64,000 bases of DNA from Mycolicibacterium porcinum (GCA_002086835.1 MVIG01000007.1:124001-188000), one strand, 5' to 3'. Positions 33,123 through 41,785 are shown, counted from the stretch's first letter. Made by a program: numbers and translations. Notes: generated by a model from the letters alone, not told the origin.

Positions 33123-34735
33123 GCTTTTATCTCCGCTTGTTGCGATGCCAGGCGCTTGGCCCAGCGATAATCGGCCTTGCCGTTGCCCAGTCTGTGGATC
33201 TCCTCGACGAACAGCACGTCCTTCGGCAGTTTGAACCGCGCCAGCCGGGTCGCGCAGTGCTCCCGCAGCGCGGCCGCATCGACGGCGTCGCGGACCGACA
33301 CCAGTGCGACAACCTCTTCACCCCACCGCTCACTGGGCCGGCCGACCGCCAGTGCATCCACCACGTGCGGATGTGCCCGGAGGGCTTCCTCGATCTCCTC
33401 GACGAAGACCTTTTCGCCACCGGTGTTGACCACCAACGAATCCCGGCCCAAAAGCCGCAAGGTGCCGTCGGCATCGAGTGAGGCGCGGTCCCCCGACACC
33501 ACCACGCGTTCGCCGGCAACCTCGGGGAAGGTCTTCGCCGTCGCCGCCTCGTCGTTGAAATAGCCGAGTGGGATCCGGCCGTTGCGGGCCGCCCAGCCCA
33601 CCTCGCTGTCCCCGGGAGCCAGGAATCGGGAGTAGTCGTCGGCGAGCACCAGGCCGCCGGCCCGCAGCTGGAAGGTTTCGGCGGTCGGGGTTTCGCGCTG
33701 GGTGTGGCCGAATCCCATGTTGCCGGTCTCCGACGAACCGAACCCGTTGATGACGGTGATCTGCGGTATGTGTTCCAGCAGTGCGCGTTGATGTTTCGGA
33801 TTGGTGGCCGCACCGCCGGTGCCGATCGCGAACATTGACGACAGGTCGTAGGAACGCCGGCCCAGCTCCTCGACGATCGGTCCGGCGTAGGCGTCGCCCA
33901 CCATCGTCATCAGCCCGATCTTCTCCCGCTGCGCGGTTTCGAGCACCGTACGGGGGTCGAAACGTGGCTTGGTGTCGTGCAGCACCACGGTCTGGCCGGA
34001 CAACAAGCCGGAGAACGCGGTCCACATCCCGGCGGCATGCATCAACGGGGACACCGCGAACCACGGCGGGCCGGCATTGGCCACCTTGTCGTGGATCTCA
34101 CTGACCTGATCGTGGTCGGCGCCGTTCATCGACGACACATAGATGTCGCCCTGACGCCACATCACCCCTTTGGGACGGCCCGTGGTGCCGCCCGTGCAGA
34201 CCATGAGCAGGTCGTCGGGTGACGGGACGATGTCGCGGTCGGTATCCCCCTGTGCCAGAGCATCTTCCAGCGGCACCGCATTCGGCAGCTCGACACCGTC
34301 CCCGTCGTCGACGGAGATCAGCACCTCGGCGACACCGCCGCCGAGCACATCGGCGAACTTGGCCCCGAGTGAACGGTGGTAGATCACCGCACGTGGCTTC
34401 AGATAGGCCAGCAGGTCGGCCACCTCGCCCGGTGCGTAGTAGTAGTTCACGTTCACCGGGACCGCGCGCGCCTTGAGGCAGCCGATCACCATTTCCGGGT
34501 ACCGGTCGTTGTGCATGACGAGCGCGACCACGTCCTGACCGCATTCCCAGCGGTTCAGATCCCGGCGCTCCCGGAACACACCCAGCCCGCGCGAGGCCAG
34601 GAAGTTCGCCAGCCGGCGGGTCAGGTCAGCGCCCTGCGCGAAAGTCGTGCGGCGATCGCGGCACACCGTCATTTCACGGTCGGGCACCGCCTCGGCGATC
34701 GCGTCGACGACGGCGCCGATCGTCCATTCGGCCAT
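33119..34735 (-). CDS. Acyl-CoA synthetase (FadD-type)
   Basis: 538 residues starting MAEWTIGAVVDAIAEAVPDR at the ATG at 34735. AMP-forming motifs: CTGGTTGRPKGVMWRQ, GFGSSETGNMGFG, GDRASLDADGTLRLLGRDS, TGGEKVFVEEIEEAL and the adenylation Lys in LGNGKADYRWA. It resembles the ligase 17063-18718 in its GVMWRQGDIY and ADYRWA segments, so both may activate related bulky acids. It is third in the O11 operon, after a crotonase and an amidohydrolase, before a second amidohydrolase and the paired dehydrogenases. Confidence 0.9.
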   Translation of the reverse strand: MAEWTIGAVVDAIAEAVPDREMTVCRDRRTTFAQGADLTRRLANFLASRGLGVFRERRDLNRWECGQDVVALVMHNDRYPEMVIGCLKARAVPVNVNYYYAPGEVADLLAYLKPRAVIYHRSLGAKFADVLGGGVAEVLISVDDGDGVELPNAVPLEDALAQGDTDRDIVPSPDDLLMVCTGGTTGRPKGVMWRQGDIYVSSMNGADHDQVSEIHDKVANAGPPWFAVSPLMHAAGMWTAFSGLLSGQTVVLHDTKPRFDPRTVLETAQREKIGLMTMVGDAYAGPIVEELGRRSYDLSSMFAIGTGGAATNPKHQRALLEHIPQITVINGFGSSETGNMGFGHTQRETPTAETFQLRAGGLVLADDYSRFLAPGDSEVGWAARNGRIPLGYFNDEAATAKTFPEVAGERVVVSGDRASLDADGTLRLLGRDSLVVNTGGEKVFVEEIEEALRAHPHVVDALAVGRPSERWGEEVVALVSVRDAVDAAALREHCATRLARFKLPKDVLFVEEIHRLGNGKADYRWAKRLASQQAEIKA

Positions 34736-34743
34736 GGCGGCGG

Positions 34744-35991
34744 CTAGACCGACACCAGGCCCGCGACGCCAGGCGCGGTCCGGGTCGGGTCGCCGAGGAG
34801 CTCAAGGGCGTTGTCGCGCATGACTTTCCTGGTGTCTTCGAGACTGAACTCCGGGAACTGCGGGATGTCGGCGGTGAAGGTCGTCGGGTCGGCCAGGCCC
34901 TCGCCGTGCGGCCAGTCGGAGCCGAACAGGATCTTGTCCACACCGATGGTGTCGGCGAGCAGTTTCACGTCGTCCTCGTAGTACGGCGCGATCCAGACGT
35001 TGTTGCGCAGCTGCTCGACCGGATCCTCCCTGAAGTGGTACGGCGCATTGTTGGCCGCCTTCTTCAGTCGCTTGATCAGCCGGTAGACGAAGTACGAGCC
35101 GTTCTCGATGCTGCACACCTTGAGTTTCGGATGCCGGGTGAACACCTGGTGCACGATCATCGAGGCCATGGTGTCGTGGATCGCGCGGTCATCCATGATC
35201 ACCATGTCGAGCGGATCACGCTTGCCGAATCCCTTGAATACGCCGCTGCCACCCCACAACGCCGGGACGGCCATGTATCCGGAGTCCGACAGATGGAAGA
35301 CCACGGCGACACCGGCCTCTGCCAGGCGGGCCCACACGGGATCGTGCGACGGGTCCCCCAGGGACCGCGGCCGGACCGCACCCGGTACCGGGGCCGGCCG
35401 CACACACACCAGCTTGGCGCCGCGGCCGATCACGAACTCGACCTCTTCGACCGCCTTCACCGGGTCCGCCAGCGAGATGATCGGCGCGGACACGAACCGT
35501 CCGTCGGGCCGGTCGAAACCCCAGTCCTCGTTCAGCCACAGATTGAACGCGTGTACCGACGCCATGGTGGCCTCGATGTCGTGCTTGAGCCCCTCCTCAA
35601 CGCCACACGCGAAAGTCGGCAGCATGAACACGGTTTCGAGGCGCTGGCGGTCGAGCACCTTGAGCCGGGCATCGCGATTCTGGTACTCGGGGTGATCGGA
35701 GAGCCGGTCGACCTTCATCAGTGAAGCCGGGTCGACCCCTTCGGGGATCTCGCCGCGGAACAGCAGGTCCAGGCAGCCCGGCTCGATGATCGGGTCGAAG
35801 GTCGGGTTGGGGATGAAGTGGTTGACCGTTCCACCCATCACCGCCAGCGTGCGTTTGCCGTCCTGCACCATCTGCACACCACGGCTCCTGAACTCCTTGG
35901 GCAGGTGCCGGGTGAACGCGTCGATCGGCTCGTAGTAGTGGTTGTCGACGTCGACGGCGAGGTACGGAAGCCGTTCGGGAGCTTCGGTCAT
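34744..35991 (-). CDS. Amidohydrolase-family TIM-barrel protein (COG2159 type)
   Basis: 415 residues from the ATG at 35991. First motif YLAVDVDNHYYEPIDAF, last motif KILFGSDWPHGEGLAD, and SIENGSYFVYRL between them. This matches the same branch as 698-1984 and 28687-29931. The stop is 8 bases from the next start and the upstream crotonase ends 4 bases before its start, so it is tightly embedded in the O11 operon. Close linkage to CoA-activation and acyl-CoA dehydrogenation argues for a step in ring or side-chain breakdown, not general hydrolysis. Confidence 0.87.
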   Translation of the reverse strand: MTEAPERLPYLAVDVDNHYYEPIDAFTRHLPKEFRSRGVQMVQDGKRTLAVMGGTVNHFIPNPTFDPIIEPGCLDLLFRGEIPEGVDPASLMKVDRLSDHPEYQNRDARLKVLDRQRLETVFMLPTFACGVEEGLKHDIEATMASVHAFNLWLNEDWGFDRPDGRFVSAPIISLADPVKAVEEVEFVIGRGAKLVCVRPAPVPGAVRPRSLGDPSHDPVWARLAEAGVAVVFHLSDSGYMAVPALWGGSGVFKGFGKRDPLDMVIMDDRAIHDTMASMIVHQVFTRHPKLKVCSIENGSYFVYRLIKRLKKAANNAPYHFREDPVEQLRNNVWIAPYYEDDVKLLADTIGVDKILFGSDWPHGEGLADPTTFTADIPQFPEFSLEDTRKVMRDNALELLGDPTRTAPGVAGLVSV

Positions 35992-35995
35992 GTCA

Positions 35996-36817
35996 TCAAC
36001 CTTCTTTCAGGGGCGGGAAATTCGGAGGCCGTTTTTCGAAGAATGCGGTGATGCCCTCGATCAGATCGGGGCGGACCATGGACTCGTGCATGAGCTTCTC
36101 TGCCCGGGCACTCACGTCGACGACATCGTCGTTGGCGTCGCCGTAGAGCTGACGCTTGATCACCGCCATGGACGCCGGAGAGCAGTTGCGGGCCAGATCC
36201 TCGGCGTACTCCAGGGCGCGGCTCAGCAGATCCTCGGGCGCCACAACCTCTTTCACCAGTCCGAGCTCGGCGGCCTCCTCGGCGAAGAACGTCCGGCCGG
36301 ACAACAACAGGTCCGCCGAGACCCCCCATCCGGCCAGTCGCGGCAGGATCCAGGTGATGCCGTACTCGCCGATCAGCCCCCGGCGCGGGAAGGCGGTGGC
36401 GAATTTCGCTCCTGCCGCGGCGAATCGGACGTCGCACATCAGCGCGTGGGTGAGACCGATGCCGACGCACGCGCCGTTGATGGCGGCGATGACCGGCTTG
36501 CGCAGCTCGGTGAGGAAATGCGGGTGGCGCTCGCCGACGATCTTGCTGACGTCGGTGTCCTCGTCGATGCTGGCGCCCAGGTCCTGCATGGCGCCCATAT
36601 AGGCGCCGGCGCAGAATCCGCGTCCACTGCCGGTCAGCACGATGGCCCGGACCGCGGGATCCGCTTCGGCGCGATCGAAACTCGCGTAGACGCCCGCGGA
36701 GATGTCCGCGCCCCAGGAGTTCAGCCGGTCCGGGCGGTTCAGCGTGATGACGGCAACGCCGGAATCCGTCGTCTCGTACAGAACCGCGTCGGTTCCCACG
36801 CTGTCAGCGACCGTCAT
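35996..36817 (-). CDS. Enoyl-CoA hydratase/isomerase-family (crotonase) protein
   Basis: 273 residues; ATG at 36817 with GGGAGG upstream. Crotonase signatures: TLNRPDRLNSWG, RGFCAGAYMGAM and the oxyanion region AINGACVGIGLTHALMCDV. The first catalytic Glu position of classical hydratases is Thr here (GLTHAL); a Glu remains in GLIGEYG. So it may be an isomerase, hydrolase or ring-cleaving member, not a standard hydratase. It leads the six-gene O11 operon (crotonase, amidohydrolase, ligase, amidohydrolase, acyl-CoA dehydrogenase pair). Confidence 0.86.
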   Translation of the reverse strand: MTVADSVGTDAVLYETTDSGVAVITLNRPDRLNSWGADISAGVYASFDRAEADPAVRAIVLTGSGRGFCAGAYMGAMQDLGASIDEDTDVSKIVGERHPHFLTELRKPVIAAINGACVGIGLTHALMCDVRFAAAGAKFATAFPRRGLIGEYGITWILPRLAGWGVSADLLLSGRTFFAEEAAELGLVKEVVAPEDLLSRALEYAEDLARNCSPASMAVIKRQLYGDANDDVVDVSARAEKLMHESMVRPDLIEGITAFFEKRPPNFPPLKEG

Positions 36818-36859
36818 GCGCCGCTACCTCCCGAAGCCACACCAGCCGTTCAGACATAC

Positions 36860-36880
36860 ATACTGTATACCTATCGGTAG
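36860..36880. promoter_or_regulatory. Regulon operator O11 (six-gene operon 36817-30057)
   Basis: ATACTGTAT, spacer ACC, TATCGGTAG; 11 of 16 positions match, the weakest paired site. On the minus strand TACAGT (36862-36867) fits a -10 box with a 38-base leader containing the ribosome site. Confidence 0.6.
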
Positions 36881-36928
36881 TGCATTCCGCAAGCCCGGTG
36901 TCGGTGCCGCGACCTGCACAAAGACGGT

Positions 36929-37936
36929 TCAGGCGTCGATCAAACCGAGCTTCCGATAAGCGGCCGCGATCTGGGCCTTCGCCGCGTCCGGCAGCAGCGC
37001 CTGGGGCGGACGGGAATGCGGATAATCGCCAATGGGCAGTCCCAGCACCGACGCCGCGTACTTGAACGCGTCGGCCCAGTGGGTGAAATAGTCGGCCCGA
37101 CCCGGGTAACACGTGAACCAGGACCCCATGTCGAGACTGAACTGGTCCAGTCCGGACTCCCGGCCGAAGTCCATCGCCTCGATCAGCCGGTCGGCGTACA
37201 CCAGGTCCCAATACTCGGTGAAGATGCGGCGTTGCGGAGTTTCGTACAGGTACCCGGCCGTGCCCAGCTGGGCCGGGCACACGATGCCCTCCCGAAGCCA
37301 TCCCGCCCGGTAGACGGTGGTGTCGCATTCCCAGACCGCCAGATACGGCGCCAGCTCATGCAGGCGGCGGCTCGCCGCCGGCCGGAAGGCGCCTTCCTTG
37401 GTGGCGCACACCGCCGGGATCGCCTCGGCGATCCGGGCACCTTCCTCGGGGGTGAGCACGTAACCGGAGGACGGCGAGTTGAACATTCCGAGCGCGATGT
37501 CGGTGCGGTCGGCGACGTATCGGAAGAAGCGCAGAACGCCCTCTCCGGCGTGGGCCTCCATCATCGGCGTCTGGATGTAGACGATGTCGGCGCCCGCCTG
37601 CTGGGCATGCTGGGTGAGCTCCAGGCAGTCCTTGGCCGAGGTGGCGGCGGTGCAGGCCTGAATCACCACATCGGGGTTGACCCGGCGCCCCTCTTCGATC
37701 GCCACCTCGAGCAGCTGCTTGCGTTCGGCCAGGGTCAGCGCCCAGAATTCGGCCAAACCACTGGTACACCACAGCATCTGGTGCCCGAGGTCGCCGACGC
37801 AGTAGCGCACGAGGTACCGGTAGGCGTTCCAGTCGATGTCGTCGCCGTCGGTTCCGCGGAACGGGGTGAAGAGCGAATCACCGATTCCGCGCAGTGCATG
37901 GCGGGCCCAGTCCCGCGCCTCGGCTGCTGTTGCCAT
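36929..37936 (-). CDS. Dihydrodipicolinate-synthase-family (class I aldolase-fold) protein
   Basis: 335 residues with the ATG at 37936. The Schiff-base Lys is apparent at about residue 180 in AVCATKEGAF, and DSLFTPFRGTDG at the N-terminus fits the barrel entry. The family's conserved Tyr in the YN-P motif is Phe here (MFNSP, about residue 152). The protein therefore is unlikely to be a real DapA and more likely cleaves or forms C-C bonds in a different 2-oxo-acid or aldol substrate. It is third in the operon behind operator O12, after a crotonase and an SDR. Confidence 0.82.
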   Translation of the reverse strand: MATAAEARDWARHALRGIGDSLFTPFRGTDGDDIDWNAYRYLVRYCVGDLGHQMLWCTSGLAEFWALTLAERKQLLEVAIEEGRRVNPDVVIQACTAATSAKDCLELTQHAQQAGADIVYIQTPMMEAHAGEGVLRFFRYVADRTDIALGMFNSPSSGYVLTPEEGARIAEAIPAVCATKEGAFRPAASRRLHELAPYLAVWECDTTVYRAGWLREGIVCPAQLGTAGYLYETPQRRIFTEYWDLVYADRLIEAMDFGRESGLDQFSLDMGSWFTCYPGRADYFTHWADAFKYAASVLGLPIGDYPHSRPPQALLPDAAKAQIAAAYRKLGLIDA

Positions 37937-37945
37937 CCGGCCCCC

Positions 37946-38740
37946 CTAGATGAAGTCCGATCCACCGTCCACGTTGACGTTCGCACCCGTCATGTACGAA
38001 TTGCGCTTGGAGGCGAGAAACGCAGCGACAGGCCCGATTTCGCCCGGCAGCCCGGCGCGTGGCAAATGGGCGGGATGCCCGAAATGCTCGTCGATGGCCG
38101 CCATCAACGCATAGGGATCGTTGCCGTCGACCCCCACTGTGTCGGCCCAACCGCGCAGCGCCTCCGACGAGATGCTGCCCGGGGACACCACATTGACCAT
38201 GATCTCGTCCTTGGCCAGCAGCAGCGACAGATTCTTGGACACGCTGTTCACGGCCGCCTTGGCCGCCGTGTAAGCCGGCAGCCGGGCGCTCTGCCGCTGG
38301 GTGGAATGGGCCGAGAAGTTGACGACGCGCGCCCATTCGGCCTTGCGTAGCAACGGCAATGCCGCCCGCACACAGCGCACCATGCCCATCAGACCGGCGT
38401 CGAAAGCTTCCTGCCACTGGTCGTCGGTCAACTCCTCGAAGCTGCCCGCTGCGCCCGGGCCGACCGTGTTGATCAAGGCATTGAGCTCACCCCAGCGCTC
38501 GCCCACCGTGGCGAAGGCCTGCTCGACCTGGAAGCTGTCCGAGGTATCGGCGACGATCGGCACCGCCTCAGGCGATCCGAGCCGGGTCAGCTCCGTTGCG
38601 GCGGCGTCGAGTACGTCGCGGGAACGTCCCACAATCGCGATCCGCGCCCCGTCCTCGGCCAGGCATTGCGCTGTGGCAAAGCCCATCCCGCGGCCACCGC
38701 CCACGACGACGGTGGCCGCACCTGCGAATCCCAGATCCAT
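37946..38740 (-). CDS. Short-chain dehydrogenase/reductase
   Basis: 264 residues from the ATG at 38740 (MDLGFAGAATVVVG); a GTG at 38773 would add 11 residues and overlap the crotonase gene. Motifs: VVVGGGRGMGFATA for coenzyme, NFSAHSTQ and AYTAAKAAVN for the catalytic Ser, Tyr and Lys, VNVVSPGSISSEAL. It probably oxidises the hydroxyacyl product of the crotonase in the same operon, or reduces a ketone. It is 7 bases downstream of the crotonase stop and 9 bases before the aldolase-like gene. Confidence 0.87.
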   Translation of the reverse strand: MDLGFAGAATVVVGGGRGMGFATAQCLAEDGARIAIVGRSRDVLDAAATELTRLGSPEAVPIVADTSDSFQVEQAFATVGERWGELNALINTVGPGAAGSFEELTDDQWQEAFDAGLMGMVRCVRAALPLLRKAEWARVVNFSAHSTQRQSARLPAYTAAKAAVNSVSKNLSLLLAKDEIMVNVVSPGSISSEALRGWADTVGVDGNDPYALMAAIDEHFGHPAHLPRAGLPGEIGPVAAFLASKRNSYMTGANVNVDGGSDFI

Positions 38741-38747
38741 GGGGTCG

Positions 38748-39509
38748 TCAGGAACCGGTCCAGTTGGGGGCACGCTTCTCGGCGAAGGCGATGGCCCCTT
38801 CCTTGGCGTCGTTCGAGGAGAACACCGGTGCGAGCAGTTCGCCCTGTTTCTTCCACATCTCGTCGGCCGACCACTCCGAGGACGAGGCGATGATCTCCTT
38901 GGTCACCGCGACGGCCAGCGGACCGTTGGCCGTGATCCGATCGGCGAGCTCGAGCGCACCGTCGAGCGCTTCGCCGGGCTCGGTCAGCTTGTTGACAAAA
39001 CCCCACGCGGCGGCTTCCTCTGCGGTGAAGCTGTCGCCGGTGAGGGCGAGTTCCATCGCCTTCTGGTACGGGATGCGCTGGTGCAGCCGCAACAGTCCAC
39101 CACCGCCGGCCACCAGACCACGCTTGACCTCGGGAATGCCGAACTTGGCGACCTTGGAGGCGACCACCAGGTCGGTCGCCAGCACCAGCTCGGTACCGCC
39201 GGCGAGCGCGAACCCTTCGACGGCGGCGATCAGCGGCTTGCGGGGCGGGCGCTCGGTGAACCCTGCCCCGCGACCCGGAACATACGGCAGCTCACCCGAG
39301 GCGAACGCCTTGAGGTCCATGCCGGCGCAGAAGTTTCCACCCGCTCCGGTGAGGACCGCCACCGACAGCTCGGGTGTGTCGTCGAGCTCGTCCATCGCAT
39401 CGGCGAGCCCCTGCACCACCGCAAGGTTGAAGGCGTTGCGCGCTTCCGGACGATTGATCGTGATGACGAGCGTGCGACCCCGCCGCTCTCGCAGAACTAC
39501 TTCCGACAC
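38748..39509 (-). CDS. Enoyl-CoA hydratase (crotonase)
   Basis: 253 residues. The GTG at 39509 is chosen since AAGGGG lies six bases upstream; a TTG one codon earlier is possible. It has both catalytic Glu residues of true hydratases: GGTELVLATDLVV and PEVKRGLVAGGGG, and the oxyanion-hole segment GNFCAGMDLKAF. It should hydrate an enoyl-CoA. It is first in the O12 operon with an SDR and an aldolase-like protein, a sequence of hydration, oxidation and C-C cleavage (inference). Confidence 0.9.
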   Translation of the reverse strand: MSEVVLRERRGRTLVITINRPEARNAFNLAVVQGLADAMDELDDTPELSVAVLTGAGGNFCAGMDLKAFASGELPYVPGRGAGFTERPPRKPLIAAVEGFALAGGTELVLATDLVVASKVAKFGIPEVKRGLVAGGGGLLRLHQRIPYQKAMELALTGDSFTAEEAAAWGFVNKLTEPGEALDGALELADRITANGPLAVAVTKEIIASSSEWSADEMWKKQGELLAPVFSSNDAKEGAIAFAEKRAPNWTGS

Positions 39510-39551
39510 CAAATGCCCCTTCGCTCCCGAAGCCCGATAACCCGGAAAAGC

Positions 39552-39572
39552 CTACTATAGGGGTTACAGTAC
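39552..39572. promoter_or_regulatory. Regulon operator O12 (crotonase-SDR-aldolase operon)
   Basis: CTACTATAG, spacer GGG, TTACAGTAC; 12 of 16 positions match. TATAGT on the minus strand (39554-39559) is a good -10 box, giving a leader of about 37 bases before the GTG at 39509. Confidence 0.66.
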
Positions 39573-39787
39573 AAAGGCGGCACCCCGCCGTCCACGCTCG
39601 AGCGACGCCTCGGCGCGCACGGTGGAAGGCATCCACGGAAGGGCTACCGGTAAGGTTGACAGCGACAAGACCCCGCGACACGCGCGCATAGGCGCAGTTC
39701 AGGTGGCAGCCGGCGGTAAATTCACCTGCGATTGAGCCGCGGCCCAGGGACGACTTGAACAGAATCGATTCGATGGAGGTGCCCGCA

Positions 39788-40531
39788 GTGGCAAAGCAAC
39801 CGACCGCTGAGAAACGTCAACGGCGCGAACGTGGGTCCATCAATCCTGACGACATCATCGCCGGCGCTTTCGAACTCGCCGAGCAGGTGTCGATCGACAA
39901 CCTCAGCATGCCGCTGCTCGGCAAACATCTCGGCGTCGGTGTCACGAGCATCTACTGGTACTTCCGCAAGAAGGACGATCTGCTCAACGCGATGACCGAC
40001 CGCGCGCTGCGCCAGTTCGTCGTCGCCACCCCCTACGTGGAGGCCAAGGATTGGCGTGAGTCACTGGCCAACCACGCCAGGACCATGCGAAAAGCCTTCA
40101 TGGGTAACCCGATTCTGTGTGATCTCATTCTCATTCGGTCGGCACTGAGCCCCCGGGCCGCACGCCTCGGGGTGCAGGAGATGGAGACGGCGATCGCGGG
40201 CCTGGTCGAGGCCGGGCTGTCCGTCGAGGACGCCTTCGACACGTATTCGGCCGTGTCCGTACACGTCCGCGGCTCAGTGGTACTGCACCGTCTCTATGAG
40301 AAGAACCGGGCCAACGACAACGCGCCCGGCGACTACGAAGAGACCATGGTGATCGACCCGGAGGTCACCCCGCTGCTGGCCCAGGTCACCAGCGAGGGCC
40401 ACCGCATCGGTGCCGCCGATGAGAAGAACTTCGAGTACGGCCTGGAGTGCATCCTCGACCATGCCGCCCAGCGGATCGCGGCGAACGCCGGCAAGACGAA
40501 GAAGACGCCCGCCCGGCGCAAGGCGGTATAG
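39788..40531 (+). CDS. TetR-family regulator, candidate master regulator 2
   Basis: 247 residues. The GTG at 39788 is chosen because GGAGG (39775-39779) lies eight bases upstream; a TTG at 39755 and ATG at 39773 are in frame. The helix-turn-helix reads SINPDDIIAGAFELAEQVS, then VGVTSIYWYFRKKDDLLNAM, nearly identical in the recognition helix to the TetR at 22450-23148; the two are clear paralogues over most of their length. It ends in a Lys/Arg/Ala-rich tail. No strong operator is seen directly upstream, only a degenerate pair at 39645-39665. It may compete for or share the same sites. Confidence 0.92.
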   Translation: MAKQPTAEKRQRRERGSINPDDIIAGAFELAEQVSIDNLSMPLLGKHLGVGVTSIYWYFRKKDDLLNAMTDRALRQFVVATPYVEAKDWRESLANHARTMRKAFMGNPILCDLILIRSALSPRAARLGVQEMETAIAGLVEAGLSVEDAFDTYSAVSVHVRGSVVLHRLYEKNRANDNAPGDYEETMVIDPEVTPLLAQVTSEGHRIGAADEKNFEYGLECILDHAAQRIAANAGKTKKTPARRKAV

Positions 40532-40546
40532 CTCGCACGGTCGAAG

Positions 40547-40593
40547 GTGAGCTTGTTGTCGAGATATCGCTGAATTTTCGACAACAAGCTCAC
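40547..40593. terminator. Hairpin with perfect 16-bp arms between convergent genes
   Basis: GTGAGCTTGTTGTCGA (40547-40562) and its exact complement (40578-40593) flank a 15-base loop. It lies between the TetR stop (40531) and the thiolase stop (40604) and ends in TTTCACC, so a terminator in both directions is likely. Confidence 0.72.
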
Positions 40594-40603
40594 TTTCACC
40601 ATC

Positions 40604-41785
40604 TCAGACCTCGATGACCAGTCCGCCGCCCTGACCGCCACCGGCACACATCGCGGCCACACCGATACCGCCACCGCGACGCTGCAGTTCGTAGATCAGC
40701 GTGGTGACCATGCGTGCGCCGGAAGCCGAGATCGGGTGGCCCAGGCTGCATCCGCTGCCGGAGAAATTCACCAGCTCCTCGTCGATGCCGTACTTGCGGA
40801 CCGCGGCGATGGGCACCGAGGCGAAGGCCTCGTTGATCTCCCACAGCGCCACGTCGGACGGCTTGAGCCCGGCACGGTCCAGGACCTTGCCGATCACCTC
40901 GACGCCGCCGAGGCCGGTGTCACGGGCGGCGACGCCGACCGCGCCCCATGCCCTGACCTTGGCCATCACGTTGAGGTTCTCCGCCGCCGCGTAGTCGTCG
41001 CCGACCAGGGCGACAGCAGCGGCAGCGTCGTTGGTGCCACTGCTGTTGCCCGCGGTGATGGAGAATCCTTCGATCTCCGGGTGCAGGACCTTGAGTTCGG
41101 CGAGCTTCTCGGCGGTGGTGCCGCGGCGCGGGTGCTCGTCGACGCTGAACTCGATGACCGAGCCGTCGGGCTGGTTGACCTTCAGCGGCACGATCTCGTC
41201 GAGGAACTTGCCCGCATCGATCGCGGCGATGGCCCGCTGGTGCGACCGCGCGGCCCAGGCGTCCATGTCCTCCCGGGTGATGCCGGCCGCCTGCGCGGTG
41301 TTCCAGCCGACCGTGATCGACATGTCGCGCATCGGCGCATCCGGGGTCTCGACGTGCGTCGGGGTCATCCAGGGCTCGATGAACTCGATCTCGGGACCGA
41401 ATCCCGGCACCCGCCACTTCATCAGCGGCGACGACGACAGCGACTGCACACCGCCGGCCACCAGCACCCGCTCCATGCCGGAGCCGATCTGGGCGGAAGC
41501 ATTACCGATCGCGGTGAGCGATCCCGCACAGTGCCGGTTGACGGCCTGGCCGGGGACCGACTCCCAGCCCAGCGCATCGGCGGCGTAGCGCGCGATATCG
41601 CCGCCACCGTAGTTGGATTCGGCGAAGATCAGGTCGTCGATGGCCTCGGGGTTGATACCGGCGCGACGCACGACCTCGGGCAGCACCGTGGTGATCAGGG
41701 TTTCCGGCGGGGTGTTGACCAGCGTTCCCTTGAAGGAGCGGCCGATCGCGGTGCGGGCAGCGCCCACGATGACGGGTGTTGGCAT
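40604..41785 (-). CDS. Acetyl-CoA C-acyltransferase (thiolase)
   Basis: 393 residues, ATG at 41785. All thiolase catalytic motifs are present: nucleophile Cys in AVNRHCAGSLTAI (about C86), His in SLGHPISASG (about H350) and the second Cys in AAMCAGGGQGGG (about C380), with NEAFAS. It should cleave 3-ketoacyl-CoA to acetyl-CoA or propionyl-CoA plus a shorter acyl-CoA. It is 52 bases downstream of a crotonase on the same strand and may be co-transcribed with the GntR-crotonase operon or have its own promoter. A complete operator was not found in the gap. Confidence 0.92.
   Translation of the reverse strand: MPTPVIVGAARTAIGRSFKGTLVNTPPETLITTVLPEVVRRAGINPEAIDDLIFAESNYGGGDIARYAADALGWESVPGQAVNRHCAGSLTAIGNASAQIGSGMERVLVAGGVQSLSSSPLMKWRVPGFGPEIEFIEPWMTPTHVETPDAPMRDMSITVGWNTAQAAGITREDMDAWAARSHQRAIAAIDAGKFLDEIVPLKVNQPDGSVIEFSVDEHPRRGTTAEKLAELKVLHPEIEGFSITAGNSSGTNDAAAAVALVGDDYAAAENLNVMAKVRAWGAVGVAARDTGLGGVEVIGKVLDRAGLKPSDVALWEINEAFASVPIAAVRKYGIDEELVNFSGSGCSLGHPISASGARMVTTLIYELQRRGGGIGVAAMCAGGGQGGGLVIEV

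Noticed and set aside
36929..37936. True dihydrodipicolinate synthase DapA
   Set aside because: The conserved Tyr is Phe, and the operon context is catabolic with crotonase and SDR.
39645..39665. Possible operator upstream of TetR 39788-40531
   Set aside because: TACCGGTAA and TGACAGCGA have the right spacing but match only 11 of 16 positions at best, with two changes in the core; kept out of the site list as too weak.
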